This document shows positions 32,002-42,500 of a stretch of DNA of 64,000 nucleotides, piece after piece; position 1 is the stretch's first letter; every line of letters begins with the position of its first letter. A program made the translations under genes and the position numbers. The stretch is from Ascarosepion bandense (taxonomy: Eukaryota; Mollusca; Cephalopoda; Sepiida; Sepiidae). The notes beneath the pieces were generated by a model. It did no database searches and was not told the DNA's origin. It saw only the letters and a list, made by a program, of their open reading frames with translations. The stretch lies in assembly GCA_037127315.1 (NCBI GenBank), contig JBBBDQ010000330.1, positions 5,959,501 to 6,023,500 on the forward strand. Reading direction: 5' to 3'.

Positions 32002-32054
<53 letters not shown>
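31998..32054. repeat. Microsatellite (TA)n(CA)n
   Basis: A TA run passes into a CA run that borders the MITE at 32053. Confidence 0.95.
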
Positions 32055-32057
<3 letters not shown>

Positions 32058-32447
32058 CCGGCCATAATTATTAGGCCACCCCAGTGTTTTAAAGAAAATT
32101 ATCCATTCCATACTATTTTTAGTATTTATTGCCAAGTGAATAATTGTAAATGAAAATAGAATGGTTCTTTTGTTAATACTGCACAATAACCTGTGCATCA
32201 AATGAATTTATAAATATTTAATAATTATCTATATTGCAGTTTCATCAATGAAAGAAGAAAATTTAAGGTGATTCGGACGAGTTCATCTTTGCTTCCTTGC
32301 CTTGTAAAAATTGCAAAGTAATATTAACAAAAGACCCATTATATTTTCATTTAGAATTATCCACTTGGCAATAAATACTAAAATAGCATGAAATACATCA
32401 TTTCTTTTAAAAAAACTGGGGTTGCCTAATAATTATGGCTGGTAGTG
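32053..32447. mobile_element. Tc1-like MITE
   Basis: The ends CACTACCGGCCATAATTATT and the reverse complement of the right end, CACTACCAGCCATAATTATT, are near-perfect inverted repeats that extend into AGGCCACCCCAGT / AGGCAACCCCAGT. TA follows the right end; the left flank is CA within a microsatellite. A second inverted pair lies inside (TATTGCCAAGTGAATAATT near 32130; AATTATCCACTTGGCAATA near 32355). No transposase is present. Confidence 0.85.
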
Positions 32448-32619
32448 TATGCATATGGGAAGAAACATTTCTTTCTAACATCTTTCATTGAATACAATCA
32501 TTTAATCATTTTTTAAATTTTACAGCATTCTAACATTTTTCCGTTTTGTTGAAGATAAGGAATATAAAAATTTTCTATAACTGTTTTCGTTCTAAGTTCC
32601 TTCGGCCACTTCTATAGCC

Positions 32620-32872
32620 ATTTTCCTCCTGTAGGGCCGCTACTGTTATGCAGGGGCTTACAGTGATAGAGAGGAAAAAAAGGTACTAGGGATGACGAAG
32701 AAAGGATAATAGAAAGATCGGAATCAAGAGGATATAAGATGGCAATTGACGTTACATTTAAGCTTTTGGAGATTGTAGCTATCAAGGAAGCAAGTATACG
32801 TAAGGGAGTTCCACGGTTGCAAGTGCAATAAAAGAAACTATTAGAGTAGAAGAGCTGGTTACATTTGACATA
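32620..32872 (-). mobile_element. LINE family A 3' fragment, minus strand
   Basis: GTTACATTTAAGCTTTTGGA corresponds to the codons for the LQEFKCKVN block. AAGGGAGTTCCACGG corresponds to LWNSLP. The 3' terminal motif itself is degraded. Confidence 0.65.
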
Positions 32873-34380
32873 TATAATGATTTATGAATAAAGGGCTTAG
32901 TTCCTCAGTGCTTTTCTATGTGTCTGAATTGAAATGCTAACGTTTCCGGCACATTAAATTATTTCTTTATAGATTAATAGGAAAAACACGTCTGCGTCTC
33001 TCTATTGATTGGCTGGCTGTCTGCTTGTTAATGGACTTGTTTTCATGAACTAAAAGCATCTATCATTCGGATCAACCGCCACTAATAGTTATCAGTTCAA
33101 ACGAAAAAGCAGATGATGTTCCGCCTGCTGTTTTGGAAATACATTCGAAATTTTGAGCAAGGTTAAAATCTGAGTTTGTGCAGCAGAATTGCTGGCACAA
33201 TTCCAACGAATAACAATCCTTCTAAACAAAAAAGGCAATAATGAAGATAGACAAAGAATGTATTTTGTTTTTCTATTCATGGAGATGAGTTGGAATCTAT
33301 ACTGTCAAAAATTAAAGATACAAAAACAATATTATTTTCGTCAATAATGGTAATACAAGTTTGAATTTATAACACCAGTCTCAAAACAAAAAGATCCTGT
33401 ATTCGACTCATTGTAATTGGATAGCTTAGAACAAAATGTTGCTTTCAGTATTTAATAATTTTTTTTTTTTTTATAAATGAAAGAAAATAAACAGGAATAC
33501 GGTGATGGAGAAAGAGGCAAGATACGAAGGAAAGAAAATGAAGAGTATAGTCTCTCAATTGGCAGTGAGTTAAAAATAACATGAAATAAAGCTTTCTATT
33601 CATTCTTAAACATTTCTTCGGTTTAGTATTGTAATTTTGTAAACAGTATATTTTGCCTTTTTTTTGTTCACAAAAGATAGAAAAAAAATAACGAACAGCT
33701 GGAGACAGACGTCCTCGATGAACATGAAAATAGAATGAAAAAATAGTATGGACCTCACGGCGAAAGAGGAATGAAAAATCGGAGAAAATGGATAAGCGTT
33801 TTATAATCTGATTTGAATGTTTTCTCACGAGCGCGAGATTTAGACAGTTTTGTCAATTTAAAATGGACAATTGTTATTGAACCCCCACCCCGCAAAAAAC
33901 ATAAACAAAAAACAACAAACTATGATTATAATAACAATTACGACTAAAGGTTGAGTTCCAGTGAGGAAATATCTCGACCTAAAACTTTGATGAAAACGAC
34001 GAAGACAAAGATGGTGGGTGCTGAATAATTAAATTGTCTCAACTTTCGACAATGAAAGTCAGAATGGCAAATATTTACGCAGGCAAATGAATATCCGTAG
34101 TCTCACGAGGAATAAGAAAGTGTATTAAATAACAAAAATTTTTTTAATTATTTCTTAATATCTTAAAACGTAATACAAAACAATTCGTTTGTTTTTGATA
34201 AATATATTTTATCTGATTTGCCCCACTGGTCATAAGATTAGACCAATGCACATTTGTATTAAGTGTTCAATACAATTATATTGTAGGACTATTGAATATT
34301 TTCCATTTGTAAACGAGTTATTACGCGACCTAGGTTTCTACCATAAGTGGTGTCTTCAGGCGATTTTTAATAATATATAT
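32873..34380. other. No recognisable feature
   Basis: 1.5 kb of AT-rich sequence. The 127-codon minus-strand frame at 33445-33828 has low-complexity, F/Y/K-rich composition and no motif. Confidence 0.5.
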
Positions 34381-34382
34381 AT

Positions 34383-34480
34383 ATATTGTCCACATACAAG
34401 CCTATTTCGCTGTATTATAGCTCATGAGCGTGGGTAGACATCCACTTGCTTCTAAACACACGCAAGTGGTACCGTGCCGT
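34383..34480 (-). mobile_element. SINE family B fragment
   Basis: CACATACAAGCCTATTTCGC and TGTATTATAGCTCATGAGCG match the tail end of the family B copies at 3068 and 58888. Confidence 0.45.
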
Positions 34481-34620
34481 CAAAAATGACGGCAAAATAT
34501 TTATAACGATATGCTGTCTAAAATGATGGCAACATATATTATGATGTAACTTCCATTGAGTATCTTAGGTTAAGACATAAAAAAAAAAAAATTCAAACCC
34601 CCTGAACATGATAGGAAGGA
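34475..34620 (+). repeat. Dispersed repeat, copy 1 (also at 52585-52740)
   Basis: GTCTAAAATGATGGCAACAT, TTGAGTATCTTAGGTTAAGA and CATAAA plus an A-run recur in the same order at 52585-52740. A 38-bp internal duplication of the ATGACGGCAAAATATTTATA type is visible. Both copies adjoin a SINE family B piece. Confidence 0.65.
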
Positions 34621-35000
34621 ATGTGTGTGTATATGCATACATATACTTTCCTTTACGTTTCAAATCTACCGGTCAGCAGTCTGACATGCTGAATATCTTA
34701 GCCGTGCTCTTTGATTATATGTTCCGTATATATATGCTTATGTATGAATGTGTGTGCATTTGCTGAACTGATGTAATGATGTATTTTTTCTGAAGTGTTC
34801 TCTTTTAAGGGAGCGATCTTTATTTTTATTCCATTTTTTAATTTTTTATCTATTTTTTTTATTTTTTGAGGTCTTTGTGAATTTCATTCGTGTGAAATCT
34901 TTTGTACAATAAAGACGGAAGCTGATAATGGTTCGCCTTAAATAAGGCTATATTTCCAATTTACCATGAAATAACGTGTCTGCCTTAATTTTTCTTATAT
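34621..35000. other. No recognisable feature
   Basis: AT-rich with (TG)n-like patches. Nothing assignable. Confidence 0.5.
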
Positions 35001-35295
35001 TAGTGCAGTTGATATCTGCTCGAAACGAGAAATCGGAAAGCCGAGTTTAAATTCCAGTTGAATTCGTTGCATTCATTTACGCGCAAATACTTTCGCCAAA
35101 AGTATGAATCCGTCAATTCTCCCTCCAGCTATAGGTGAAATGTTAGGACTGATTGGGTTCTATAGCCTTAGTTGCAAACCAGTCTACCGCAGAAAGTAAT
35201 GGCAACCTACTACGGGAAAATCTTCTGCCCAGTCAGTCATGTCTCGAAAGAGACATGATCGCCCAAGCATGTATCACATATGACACTTAACTGAG
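35001..35295 (+). mobile_element. tRNA-derived SINE (family A), nearly full length
   Basis: The head is GCAGTTGATATCTGCTCGAA and GAGTTTAAATTCCAGTTGAA, followed by the usual body and the terminus CACTTAACTGAGT. The tail hairpin reads CATGTCTCGAAAGAGACATG on the plus strand, the reverse of the usual CATGTCTCTTTCGAGACATG. Confidence 0.87.
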
Positions 35296-35499
35296 TAAAG
35301 AGAATGAACTGAGCCGACGCTGCCTCGCTTTTGTTTGTCTCTCTCTGTTTGTGCGTGACCGGATATATATATGTATATAATTAGTAAAATAGTAACTGGT
35401 TGAACCAGCAGACGGTAGATCGAAAAATGTGCACAATCAAAACAAATTAACTGAATATGCACAGCTAACAATATGTCAAAGGATAGATCACACACCACT

Positions 35500-35590
35500 T
35501 ACTTGCTACCTAGGTTTCGACCGCGCTGGTTTCTTAAGGAAAATATTACCTGAAGAGACCAGCGTAGTCGAAACCTAGGTAGGAAGTAAG
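35500..35590. repeat. Inverted repeat, possibly a Penelope-like terminus
   Basis: CTACCTAGGTTTCGACCGCG and CTGGTTTCTT are mirrored by AAGAGACCAGCGTAGTCGAA and ACCTAGGTAGG around a 20-bp centre. A diverged half (CGACCTAGGTTTCTACCATA) is at 34326. The TTTCGAC...CTGAAG wording resembles Penelope-like element ends. Confidence 0.5.
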
Positions 35591-35732
35591 GCACACTGGC
35601 ATGGCCAAGGATACATTCCAGAAGCTGAGTAGAGTATTAAGAAACAAGAAAATTTCACTAGAAACAAAAAAGAGAGCACTGAATTGTTATTTGATGTCTT
35701 TCAATATGGCAGTGAATGCTGGATAATTTCAT
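35590..35732 (+). mobile_element. LINE family B reverse-transcriptase fragment
   Basis: The plus strand reads KDTFQKLSRVLRNKKISLET and KKRALNCYLMS, then GSECWII after a frame break. This is the conserved block shortly after the reverse-transcriptase core of endonuclease-reverse-transcriptase LINEs. Confidence 0.75.
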
Positions 35733-35736
35733 AAGA

Positions 35737-35865
35737 TTCACTTCAGCACTGGTACCATTGGGAAAGGTATTAATCCGTCCCTTCCATCTAGTTATGGGTT
35801 AAATAACAGGGTAGGACTTGGGGACCCTACCCTTAAAAACAAATACCAACGAATCTTGATACTCG
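35737..35865 (+). mobile_element. SINE body fragment with the composite-type tail
   Basis: CCATTGGGAAAGGTATTAAT and GTTATGGGTTAAATAACAGG are shared with family A. It then turns into AGGACTTGGGGACCCTACCC, the alternative 3' tail seen in the 5S-tRNA composite at 49708. Confidence 0.65.
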
Positions 35866-36112
35866 AAAAGAAAAAAGTATTACTAGACACAAAACTTATA
35901 TAAAAACAACAAATTGTTGAAAGAAAAGTTATTACCAGCAATAAATAAATAAAATCTAGTTGGCAATAAATGACCCGCTGAGGTTGATATGCCATTAAAA
36001 ACAATCAACCAACTTTAAAGAGTTTTATCCGTTCAAAGCACAACTGAGTTTTGCAATAATATCTTAAGGTCATAGTTGACAACGAGGTAGCACTCATCAT
36101 ATATATGTATCA

Positions 36113-36131
36113 CACACACACACACACACAT
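36113..36131. repeat. Microsatellite (CA)n
   Basis: A short CA run. Confidence 0.9.
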
Positions 36132-36224
36132 CTATATGTATTTTGGTGTTTTGTCCATGTCGACAGTATGAGATAACGATATATATTTTTATATATCAAG
36201 AATTGATATGATCAAATTGTATGA

Positions 36225-36560
36225 CAAAGTTCACACTCCACTCACATCTATTGGACAGGTGAAGAGGCTCATCCCTTGTTTCCTGTTTAGGATGCGGTTT
36301 CCGGTTTTCTCTTTTCCAATCTTTTCACTCTCTTTTATTTATTTTTTTTTCAATTGGAGTAGATAGACTAAGCTATCGCTCGGTTCACATTCCACCCACA
36401 ACTATTGAACAGGTGAAGAGGCTCATCCCTTGTTTCCTGTTTAGGATGTGGTTTCCGGCTTTCTCTTTTCCATTCTTTTTACCCTTACGTAGCCCCCTGC
36501 GCATCAGTGGTGTTATCGCCTTGCTTGGGGTGATATGATTATAACAAAAAAAAGTGAATA
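36225..36560 (+). mobile_element. LINE family A 3' untranslated region with an internal duplication
   Basis: Two copies of about 100 bp (36228-36330 and 36383-36480) share GGTGAAGAGGCTCATCCCTT, GTTTCCTGTTTAGGATG and GGTTTCCGG. The second continues into the LINE terminus CCCCTGCGCATCAGTGGTGT, GCCTTGCTTGGGGTGATATG and ATTATAACAAAA. The coding part is absent. Confidence 0.65.
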
Positions 36561-37404
36561 AAGACTGACCACAATTTTGACATAAGAAATGCTACTCTGT
36601 TCAGAGGTCAAAATAATTCACTACGACGTCAATGTCTAGGGAGTGCTTTGAGGGCGAGGTCATCTACAGCAAATTTTCGTTCTGGCTCTTACAATATTTC
36701 ACCATTCCTGACAGATCAAATATCACATAGTGGGATACCTGCTAAAAGTGATGAAAAGAAAAAATGAATTCGACGAGGTATAAGAAAAATTCTACAATCT
36801 CTTGCAGCCCTCGTTCGTACGCATGTGTGCCAGCGTAACAAAACTAGTCCTGAAGTCTTTTTCCACTTTATCTTACAATTTCCCCAATACTGTTCTTGAT
36901 ATATAAAATATATATATCGTCTATACTTCTGAGATGAGGTAGTATTTACATTATTCGGATTATTGTCCAAATCTTTCCTGCCATGTTTACGACGTTTCGG
37001 CCGTAGTATGCTCCGACCTTCTTCAGGTTTGAACCGAACCCTTGTAAATAGTATATATCGTTTTTATACCGTTGACATGGAAAAACATCGAACTATTAAA
37101 GAATATAAAATACATATGTATGTAAAGAATTAATGGACGTTCATTTATTAAGCCGGCAGTTTTTATTAAAATCATAAATATTAAGGCTGGTATATAAAAA
37201 TAAATAAATGGATATCCTTTACAAATAACGTTTAAGTAATAAAAACTGCAATATTAAATAAAAACTTCATTACATTTTTAGGAATTACTTTGTTGACGTT
37301 AGGATACGAAATTGAACAAATGTTTCGTGAGCTGGAAAAAAGATTCTGCTTGTCAGGCACCTCAAATATTCAGGTCGGTAGACGAAAATAAATTTATTGT
37401 TAAA
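36561..37404. other. Unassigned; possible Penelope-like terminus at 36960-37040
   Basis: GACGTTTCGGCCGTAGTATG followed by CTCCGACCTTCTTCAGG resembles Penelope-like element ends. No reverse transcriptase is visible. The rest is AT-rich. Confidence 0.4.
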
Positions 37405-37565
37405 CTAGCAGTATAGCCCGGCGTTTCTCTGGTGTAATGAAAGCTTTAAAACTAATCCATGGTCTTGGAGATCAGACTCGGCCTAAAGAATATTTGTGTG
37501 AAGTTTGGTGAGAATCGGATAAAAATTGTGGATTTGTATAAAGGACATACACACACACATCTTAC

Positions 37566-37570
<5 letters not shown>

Positions 37571-37606
<36 letters not shown>
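37571..37606. repeat. Microsatellite (TA)n
   Basis: A TA run at the family's ATCGATAATATA site inside Helitron copy 5. Confidence 0.95.
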
Positions 37607-37609
<3 letters not shown>

Positions 37610-37617
37610 TTTCTGTA

Positions 37618-38245
37618 CTTTTTTTTAAATCATGTCACCCCAAGCAAGGCATTCCACTGCCACTATAGCGCAGGGGTTACACAGGGCGATAGACAAGTTA
37701 GGATGTACATAGGGGGAGAGTTGGAGAGAATGGGAGGGTTAGTGTGTTAGGTGTCTATTGACCTTACATTTAAACTTCTGGAGGTTAGCCGTCGGGAAAG
37801 CAAGCATGCGGAAGTGAATTCTACAGGCGGGAAGTGCGAGAAAAGAAGCTGTTGGAGTAGAAATTGCGGTTACATTTCATAGGTTTCACTGTAAAAGGGT
37901 GGGACCTAGTTGCCAATCTAGTATCTCGTGCAAACTCCCACCTAGAGGGGCACCAGTGATTTAAGTTCATCAGAGTAGAAGCCATGAAAGTATTTATAGA
38001 AGAGGCACAGGGAAGCCACGTCACGCCGATGAGAGCATGACTGCAGGCTGTCAGCTAAGTCGGTGTCAATCACGTTTTCAGATTCTTCGCTGTATTTTGT
38101 CAAGAAGCCCGAGGAGAATATTAGGTGCACCCGACCAGATGTGGCAACAGTATTCAAAACACGGGCGGATGGTAGATTTGTATAAGTGCAGGATAGATTC
38201 AGGCGGAAAGAATTTCCGGGCCCTTCACAGAGAGCCAACTTTCAT
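37618..38245 (-). mobile_element. LINE family A 3' part, inserted in a Helitron
   Basis: The minus strand begins at its 3' tail (printed AAATCATGTCACCCCAAGCA). The C-terminal codons follow: EFARDTRLATRSHPFTVKP and FFSRTSRL (37821-38024), then VASLCLFYKYFHGFYSDELK and ATSGRVHLIFSSGF (37942-38238). Frames are shifted in at least one place. It is truncated at the 5' side. Confidence 0.85.
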
Positions 38246-38525
38246 AGCAGCGGATCTGCAACCTTGAAACTTCTGAATATCGTTTCTTATGTCTTTGAGT
38301 GTATCAAATTTGATTCAAATCGGACCAGTTCTTCTATAACCCGATTTTTTCGATTATCGATTTTTGATATTTATCGGGGGTACCTCGACACAAAACCTAG
38401 CTAAGAACACTCGCAGACGCTTATAGTACAACTGTGTAAATTTTCAAGAAAATCAGTTCAGCCGTTTCGGAGTCTATAGGTAACGGACACACAGACAAAG
38501 TTCAATTTTATAAATAAGTTTAGAT

Positions 38526-39724
38526 AGATAGATAAATAAATAGTTCAGCTAGTAAAATGTAGATATCTACTACAAATAACGTTTAAGTAATAAAATATGT
38601 ATTTGTATAAATGTATGTTTATAATTTGAAAGTTCGCAGTCTAATGATAAAAAGCATTTATTTTACGTGATATTTATTTTTAGCATAACATTCTTTGTCA
38701 ATGCACTTAATTCAGTGATGAATATTGATCACAGCGATAAAATATAGGAAATTCAACAAATAGCTACATGTCAGACCAGATTTTCTGAATCACCCTCGTA
38801 TGTATATCCATTTGGTATCGATGTTCAAAATTAGATAAACGTCAGGATTTCAAATGCTGATTTTCTCGGCAAGCTCTCTTCAGTTAAAGTGGAGAAATTC
38901 TTAGTCAACATATACATAAATAAACTTAGGTTTCTCTAATCTCTCTCGTCTTATTAATTGTCGCTTTGCTGAAAGTTTTTTTTTTTATACTGTAGACAGA
39001 TGTTCGAACCTAGGAAAATGCAAAGGTTGCAAGTGTTGGTTTTCTAAGCAAGCAAGAAAACCGGCTGACCTTTTCCGTTTTTGGAAGCGCAGTGCAAAAC
39101 TTTTGTCCCTTCCCGGACTTGTTTGGATTTTCGTTGAAATGGGTTGAGCTTCGTAAATATCAGAAGTTATGTAAATACAAAGAAATGGGATCAAAAATAT
39201 TCCCCTTGTATTCTTAGGTCTTGACCTAAGGTGTCGAAGGTTACAGAGTAAGAGGCATACTTTGTTGGGATATGTGCAAATGGCAGCGGTTAACCCAAGA
39301 CTAGAACAAGATTGAATTAATCGGGAAGCACTCTCTTAGAATAATGAGGACTTGATATAAAAAGGATGAAAGATCGGTGTAGATATTTACCTCGTCGTCT
39401 CACTGAAACGTGATGTGACACAGTTGAGTTTATGGCGGGGGGTGGGGAACTCGAGTGCCTGTTTATACTCGAGTTGCAAATATTCTTTCGGAAGGAGTTC
39501 TCTTAATGATGGACGAGGCTGGCTTCTTTTCTATCAGATGGCATATCCTAAGTACCACCAATGGAACATGGTACAATCTTCTCTTTGGTACATAACTTTT
39601 ATTACGATCTTCTATATGCTGCCTCTTTCAAGGGCGTAAGTGATCATAGCTCTCTACAGCTTTCTATCTTGTGCGACTCTTAGGAGGCTCAGTAAAGAGA
39701 GGGAAATTGTGGTTTATCTGGCCC
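38526..39724. other. No recognisable feature
   Basis: AT-rich, with a (GATA)n-like tract at the left border. Frames at 38985-39194 and 39415-39639 have no motifs. Confidence 0.5.
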
Positions 39725-40150
39725 CCTCAATAGGTGTTTACTCGTGCAACCAGACTGGCAACTGGGTCCCACCCATTCACAGTTAGATTAACCAAATGCA
39801 GACGACAATTCTACTCCTGCAGCTTCTTCTCTCGCACTTCCCGCCTGTGGAACTCTCTTCCATATTCTTACTTTCCTGACGGCTACAACCTCCAGGAATT
39901 TAAATGCAATGTCAATACGCATCTATTAACCACTTGACTCTAGTTCTTTCACCACCCCGTATATCCTTTCCTTTCTCTCCACCTTTGCAACTGTCATCAC
40001 ACCTGTATTCACATCCTTCTCTTGCTCCTTTCCAACTGGTTCGTCTTCCTCTTCACTCTCTTCTACATAATCTTTTTACTCTTATGTATCCCCCTGCACA
40101 TCAGTGGCATTACCGCCTTGCTCGGAGTGATATGATTAAAAAAATAAAAT
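39725..40150 (+). mobile_element. LINE family A 3' fragment
   Basis: The frame 39734-39937 encodes FTRATRLATGSHPFTVRLTK, then FFSRTSRLWNSLP and YNLQEFKCNVNTHLL. It is intact at its stop and is followed by the 3' untranslated region and terminus CTTGCTCGGAGTGATATGAT plus A's. It is 5'-truncated to the last 70 codons. Confidence 0.85.
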
Positions 40151-40429
40151 TAGATTACGGAGAATATTTTCACCAAAAAAAAAAAAAATGTCTCGTGATG
40201 GTTACATTTTCTAAGCACTTTTTTCCCTGTCTTTAAATGTCTTTTTGAGCACATGGGTTCTTTCTGTTGCCATTTTCTTTAAGACTTCCTTGTTGCTTGC
40301 TCGTTCCGTTCATGGAATTTTTAGAATCTTTTTCTTCAGCAACATTTCTGGTGTCTCTAGTTTTCTCCTCATTTATGAGGAGATTGTTCAATTTTTACTG
40401 ACAGAAAGACGAGGGATACCACACAGCAA

Positions 40430-40655
40430 TCCAACACTCTTTTCTTTATTTCTAAAGATTTTTTTTTCCGTTTCTCATCACCTTGCTTATGTTTTGGAAC
40501 GCCTCTTTTGCTAATCCAATGCGTGTTCGGATCTCAGTGTCATATTTTCGTCCTCTGTTAAAACTCTTACCATATATTTTAACTTCTGCATCTGCTTTAT
40601 CTTCAATTCGTTATCTTAAGATTATGGTCGTTATTTTTTTCAGCCAACTCTTTTG
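40430..40655 (-). mobile_element. LINE family B fragment, minus strand
   Basis: The reverse strand reads RGRKYDTEIRTRIGLAKEAF, then QNISKVMRN-like residues. This is the block after the reverse-transcriptase core. Related to 14785-15033 and 18605-18800. Confidence 0.7.
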
Positions 40656-40811
40656 GAAGAGTTAAAGCAACAGCCATACTGGTATATATTAAAATCAAGT
40701 GGAAATGGGGCAAGGAAGATTATGTTGCACAAACGTTCAAAGAAGGACCATTTCTACTTGAAAATTTTGTCTTTTAAGTGAGTTTACAGTCAATTCACAC
40801 TGAAAGCATTC

Positions 40812-40880
40812 TTTAATAACCGAAGTTAAGTAACGGTAAGCTTGGTCAGTCCTTAGATGGGAAGCCGCTGAGAAGAACTC
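40812..40880 (+). mobile_element. 5S rRNA-like SINE head fragment
   Basis: CCGAAGTTAAGTAACGGTAA, then GCTTGGTCAGTCCTTAGATG and GGAAGCCGCTGAGAA, correspond to the middle of 5S rRNA. It is short and without a visible tRNA part. Confidence 0.6.
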
Positions 40881-41329
40881 GCTTAAAGTAAACTCCGACG
40901 AAAAAATATCACACTTTTCGAATTTGAGGAGACGATAAAAGATGGTGGTGAAGACAATGGCAGACATTTTGGGGTTAGATCTTAAGGAAGAATATGATAT
41001 AAATTTCTATATATCAAAACAATGTTGCGTAATTGAATGACAAAGTAGAAAACTATGTAATGCAACTTTATCAGGCTAATGTAAAATATTCATATTGGTT
41101 TTTATTTAGCGTGATATTAACCTGAATGGGTTATTTAATGCCGAAATCTAAATTCAAACTTTATAATTAAAGAGAATGACATTTCATGGTTAAATTATAA
41201 TTATTCAGCTGCAATTATAAAAAAAAATAATCTTAGAAAATCAAACGGAGGGAAAACATGTTTCTCTTTATAAGAAATGAGATCAATTATAGCATTTTTA
41301 TTTTATTTTTGGCAATAGATGCCATGTCT

Positions 41330-41600
41330 TCAGTTTTACTATAAAATATATATTTTTGCTAATTTTTTTTCCCTAAAAATGTTTTATTTTTTGTTATAAA
41401 ATGTATTTTTATATTTTCCTTTAGTTTTAGTTTAGGGTTCACTATTTACCCGTAGCTGGACCACTAACAGGTGCTACCACCTCAGATCAGGGTGGACCTT
41501 AGAACAACGACAGTTAGGTGATTCAACGCTCCTCAATACCTCTCATCTTCCGATCAGAGGCCTTGCTGCCAGGTGTAATATATTGTCATACCCAGGACGA
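41330..41600 (-). repeat. 190-bp dispersed repeat family, reverse copy
   Basis: CAGGTGCTACCACCTCAGAT, CGCTCCTCAATACC and GTCATACCCAGGACG are the inverse of the blocks at 25750 and 44994. The AT-rich flank (41330-41430) corresponds to the downstream part of the other copies. Confidence 0.65.
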
Positions 41601-41644
41601 ATAATGCTCGTATTGATGGTTATATATATATATATATATATTTA

Positions 41645-42468
41645 TTAGCAGTATAGCCCGACGTTACTCGGGTGTAATGAAAGCTTTAAAACTAATCCAT
41701 GGTCCTGGAGTTCAGACTCTTTGGACGTTGGCACGAAAGACTAAAAAGCAATAGTTGTTTCCAGTTAAAGCGAAACCGAAGACTGAAAGAAAAATGAATG
41801 GATGTAAATCAAATTTTGATTTCCTGGTATTTATATCAAATAAGTTTTTTTTTTTTTTTTTTTTTTTTTCGTCGTAAATTGAATTTTGAAGGCTAAATAA
41901 GTCCTCTGAGTAAATGGTATCATGGCTGAGACTAAGAACTACAATTATACCTAGTTAGTCAAACCCGAAACAAAAACTAAAATGGCTGAAAAACTGATTT
42001 TGGTCAGACCCGGTAGGATATCGGGGTATCGATTTCCAATATCGGAGTCAAATAAGTCATCCAAGCATAAACTAACTAAAGTAAGTCCATGAAAACATCG
42101 GGAGAAAATGAGCCATATTGATGGCTGAATATCGGTTTTTAATCAGATTCTATAGAATATCGGGGGTATCGATTTCCGATTTCGGGGATATTATCGATTT
42201 TCTGCACTACTGTAAGAACTACAACCTTGAAACTTCTGAATATCGTTTATGTCTATATCAAATTTGATTCTAATCGGACCACTCCTTCTATAACCCGATT
42301 TTTTCGATTATCGATATTTATCGGGGGTACCTCGGCACCGAACCTAGCTAAGAACACTCGCAGACGCTTATAGTATAACTGTAAATTTTCAAGAAAATCG
42401 GTTCAGCCGTTTCGGAGTCTATAGGTAACGGACACACACACACAGTTCCATTTATAAATGAGTTTGTT

Positions 42469-42470
<2 letters not shown>
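41645..42470 (-). mobile_element. Non-autonomous Helitron, copy 6 (with a longer middle)
   Basis: The 3' end is at the left (printed ATTAGCAGTATAGCCCGACG, CTAA type) and the 5' region at the right (CGGTTCAGCCGTTTCGGAGT, CCATTTATAAATGAGTTTG). About 190 extra bases (41990-42180) carry two copies of a GGTATCGATTTCCGAT-type phrase that other copies lack, so this may be an earlier or longer subfamily member. T-run at 41846-41869. Confidence 0.82.

Positions 42471-42500
<30 letters not shown>

Larger units (their letters stand above)
37405..38524 (-). mobile_element. Non-autonomous Helitron, copy 5, interrupted by a LINE
   Basis: The minus-strand element has its 3' end at the left (printed ACTAGCAGTATAGCCCGGCG, CTAG at 37405-37408) and its 5' TC at 38523-38524 (printed AAATAAGTTTAGA then T). 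The outer parts align with the family. The LINE at 37618-38245 sits between TATATCGATTTTCTGTAC and CTGCAACCTTGAAACTTCTG, replacing about 12 bp. The left part includes the section GCCTAAAGAATATTTGTGTG, which is absent from most other copies. Confidence 0.85.

Noticed and set aside
33445..33828. 127-codon minus-strand frame as a gene
   Set aside because: AT-rich, F/Y/K-biased composition, no motif, no exon-like boundaries that I can support.
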